Below, piece after piece: positions 62,911-64,000 of a stretch of DNA of 64,000 nucleotides. Within the stretch, counting starts at the first letter, position 1; each line of letters starts with the position of its first letter. Source of the DNA: JBBROS01 sp965199595 (GTDB lineage Bacteria; Pseudomonadota; Alphaproteobacteria; Acetobacterales; Acetobacteraceae); NCBI GenBank assembly GCA_965199595.1, contig OZ241182.1:1612001-1676000 (forward strand), read 5' to 3'. The translations under genes and the position numbers were made by a program. Below the pieces are notes generated by a model, which did not search any database, was not told the DNA's origin, and worked only from the letters and a program-made list of their open reading frames with translations.

Positions 62911-63290
62911 TCAAGTCTGCCCCCTCCGCCACCATTCCACGTGCTTCGCACGTGGAACCTTGGGTGGCTCCGCCCAGAGCTGGGTGGGGCGGTCGGGCAC
63001 GATATCCTTGGCCAGGTCAGGGTAGATCGGGCCGCCATGGTCGCTGTCCGTCGTCACCACGAAACGGCGTCGTCGCCTGGGCTGCAGGCCATGCTCACGC
63101 ATCAGGCGCCGGAGCTTCTTGGCGTTCACCACCACGCCCTCGTGCCGCAACGCCGCTCCGATCCGGCGGTAGCCGTGGCACTCGAACTCGTCGCAGATCG
63201 CGCCGATCCGGCTCAGGAGAGCTTCGGCATCCAGCGGAATGGCTGCCGTGCCGTAGAAGGTCGATCGAGAAGCCTCATCAGCTCACACCC
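62911..63290 (-). pseudogene. IS3-family OrfB transposase, truncated
   Basis: The translation STFYGTAAIPLDAEALLSRI, GYRRIGAALRHEGVVVNAKK, REHGLQPRRRRRFVVTTDSD and DLAKDIVPDRPTQLW is the N-terminal part of an IS3-family OrfB. The expected continuation (VADLTYVT and the DDE core) is broken by a palindromic insertion of about 50 bases; after it only ADLTYVT remains. The catalytic domain is absent. Confidence 0.75.
62928..62968. repeat. Palindromic mini-insertion inside the IS3 orfB remnant
   Basis: GCCACC (62928-62933) and GGTGGC (62963-62968) enclose a perfect 10-bp hairpin, TTCCACGTGC (62935-62944) with GCACGTGGAA (62948-62957), loop TTC. It sits between codons for LW and ADLTYV of the transposase, which are normally almost adjacent, so it looks like an inserted palindromic unit. 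Confidence 0.65.
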
Positions 63291-63628
63291 CCGGGCAACG
63301 GAGACATCGCGGGGCCGGTGATGACGGAGGTAGTCGCGGTTCTCGGCCGGGGAGCATGCTTTAAAGCCCCCTTTAGCAGCTCGAGCTCCAATGCCTGCCG
63401 ACCCACCATCCGTTCCAGGGCTGCGATCCTGGCTTCATATTCCTGGATCAGATCCGCTGCCTGCGCGTCCTCGTCGAAAGCTCCAGCCTCGAACTTGGCA
63501 GTCCAGATCCGGATCAACTGACGCGAGATGTCGTGCCGGTTGGCCAAGGCGTGCAGGGTTTCACCTGCGATGAACTCTCCGACCACCTGCCGCTTGAACG
63601 CGGCGCTCTGTGAACGATGCCGTGCCAT
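63278..63628 (-). CDS. IS3-family OrfA (helix-turn-helix)
   Basis: A 116-residue protein: MARHRSQSAAFKRQVVGEFI, LHALANRHDISRQLIRIWTA (helix-turn-helix) and a leucine-zipper-like helix (EARIAALERMVGRQALELEL). The ATG at 63628 fits the family start. It is complete, but its partner orfB is broken, so the element cannot transpose on its own. Confidence 0.85.
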   Translation of the reverse strand: MARHRSQSAAFKRQVVGEFIAGETLHALANRHDISRQLIRIWTAKFEAGAFDEDAQAADLIQEYEARIAALERMVGRQALELELLKGALKHAPRPRTATTSVITGPAMSPLPGGVS

Positions 63629-63762
63629 GACTTCCATCCTCCGGAAGCCCAGCCAGAGGGGTCAATCCATTTCGCTCAATCTGTCCACTCGCAGGGGCGC
63701 ACTCCAAAGTGCCGGGAACTTTGAAATTTGGCCGGCCGGCTGTCAGCAGGCTGGCGCAGATC

Positions 63763-64000
63763 TTAGGCTGCCTTCGTGACCGAAGGACGTGCGGCGTCTT
63801 CCATCTCTCGCCGCAGCGCCAGGACATCGAGATCACGCTCGATTTCGACATCGGCGAAGCTCACGATCTGATCCTTGGCGACAGCACGCTTGAGTCTTAC
63901 GTTGTGCGCCAGCCCAATTGGCAGCCCGCCCATGGCCAGGCTGCGCGTCGCCGGAATGGCGTTGGCCCACACGGCGAAGCCGCCTTCGCCGTCGAGCATC
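63763..64000 (-). CDS. C-terminal part of a SAF-domain/homoserine-dehydrogenase-like oxidoreductase, partial
   Basis: Open at the right window edge. The translation GEGGFAVWANAIPATRSLAM, GLPIGLAHNVRLKRAVAKDQ and VEIERDLDVLALRREME matches the C-terminus of large Gfo/Idh-type NAD(P) dehydrogenases that end in a SAF domain. Only ~78 residues are visible, ending normally at a stop 48 bases from the IS3 end. Confidence 0.6.
   Translation of the reverse strand, partial: MLDGEGGFAVWANAIPATRSLAMGGLPIGLAHNVRLKRAVAKDQIVSFADVEIERDLDVLALRREMEDAARPSVTKAA

Larger units (their letters stand above)
62906..63715 (-). mobile_element. Degenerate IS3-family element
   Basis: An orfA/orfB pair in IS3 order on the minus strand. 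orfB is interrupted and lost after its ADLTYVT segment, where it runs into the SDR remnant. The outer end is probably near 63715, where the sequence TGGAGTGCGCCCCTGCGAGT (read on the minus strand) resembles an IS3-type terminus; no opposite end is seen. The element is therefore a fragment. Confidence 0.6.

Noticed and set aside
62935..62957. parS-like site (CACGTG palindrome)
   Set aside because: The two arms are split by a 3-base loop and nested in another palindrome inside a transposase remnant; parS sites are uninterrupted 14-16-mers near the origin.

Overview
The window comes from a high-GC alphaproteobacterium, most likely a member of the Acetobacteraceae. The evidence is the 16S/23S sequence, a tRNA-Ile/tRNA-Ala spacer, an rrn operon ending in an initiator tRNA, and a gene complement typical of the group (COQ9-type protein, GTG/TTG starts, many ATGA overlaps). 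A carotenoid desaturase of the CrtD type next to a cytochrome c, hemC and a TspO homologue suggests a phototrophic or formerly phototrophic lineage. This placement is by recognition only; no database search was run.

Layout. 1-1.6 kb: a family III CoA-transferase (open at the left edge), an orphan formate dehydrogenase delta subunit and an unknown protein. 1.7-2.9 kb: argC behind an apparently leaderless, arginine-rich leader peptide and a terminator, a classic attenuation layout. 3.0-7.1 kb: an ABC exporter and a LysR regulator divergent from a VOC dioxygenase-like gene and a DoxX gene, with a perfect inverted repeat over the lysR start. 7.1-11 kb: crtD (best start an AUC codon), cytochrome c, hemC, tspO. 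11-20.7 kb: M20 hydrolase, periplasmic binding protein with an MHS transporter, glycosyltransferase, rpsU, def, COQ9, clpB. 20.7-26.8 kb: a complete rRNA operon. 26.8-30.05 kb: a complete IS66 element with an 8-bp target duplication and a passenger UPF0149/SEC-C gene. 30-33.7 kb: gene remnants, an enolase-superfamily gene and an SMP-30 lactonase. 33.7-40.3 kb: a GAF-GGDEF-EAL protein, an NDP-forming acyl-CoA synthetase and an acyl-CoA dehydrogenase with a divergent LysR gene.

41.4-57.6 kb holds the most unusual system: about ten genes on one strand, mostly translationally coupled. It has three SrfA-like membrane proteins that share an N-terminal domain but carry different C-terminal modules (trypsin-like protease, DUF2135-like, small beta domain). 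These are followed by SrfB (actin/Hsp70-fold ATPase), SrfC (dynamin-like GTPase), a Sel1-like membrane protein, a VWA protein, a LolD/LolE-like ABC pair and an FGE-sulfatase-domain protein. Flanking opposite-strand pairs encode an OmpA-like lipoprotein with a secreted protein, and two more lipoproteins. The set looks like a cell-envelope machine built around the poorly understood SrfABC proteins. Two of its genes carry single-base frameshifts.

59.1-61.6 kb: a glycosyltransferase and a polysaccharide flippase. 61.6-64 kb: a decayed region with frameshifted dehydrogenase remnants, a broken IS3 element carrying a small palindromic insertion, and the end of a SAF-domain dehydrogenase gene.
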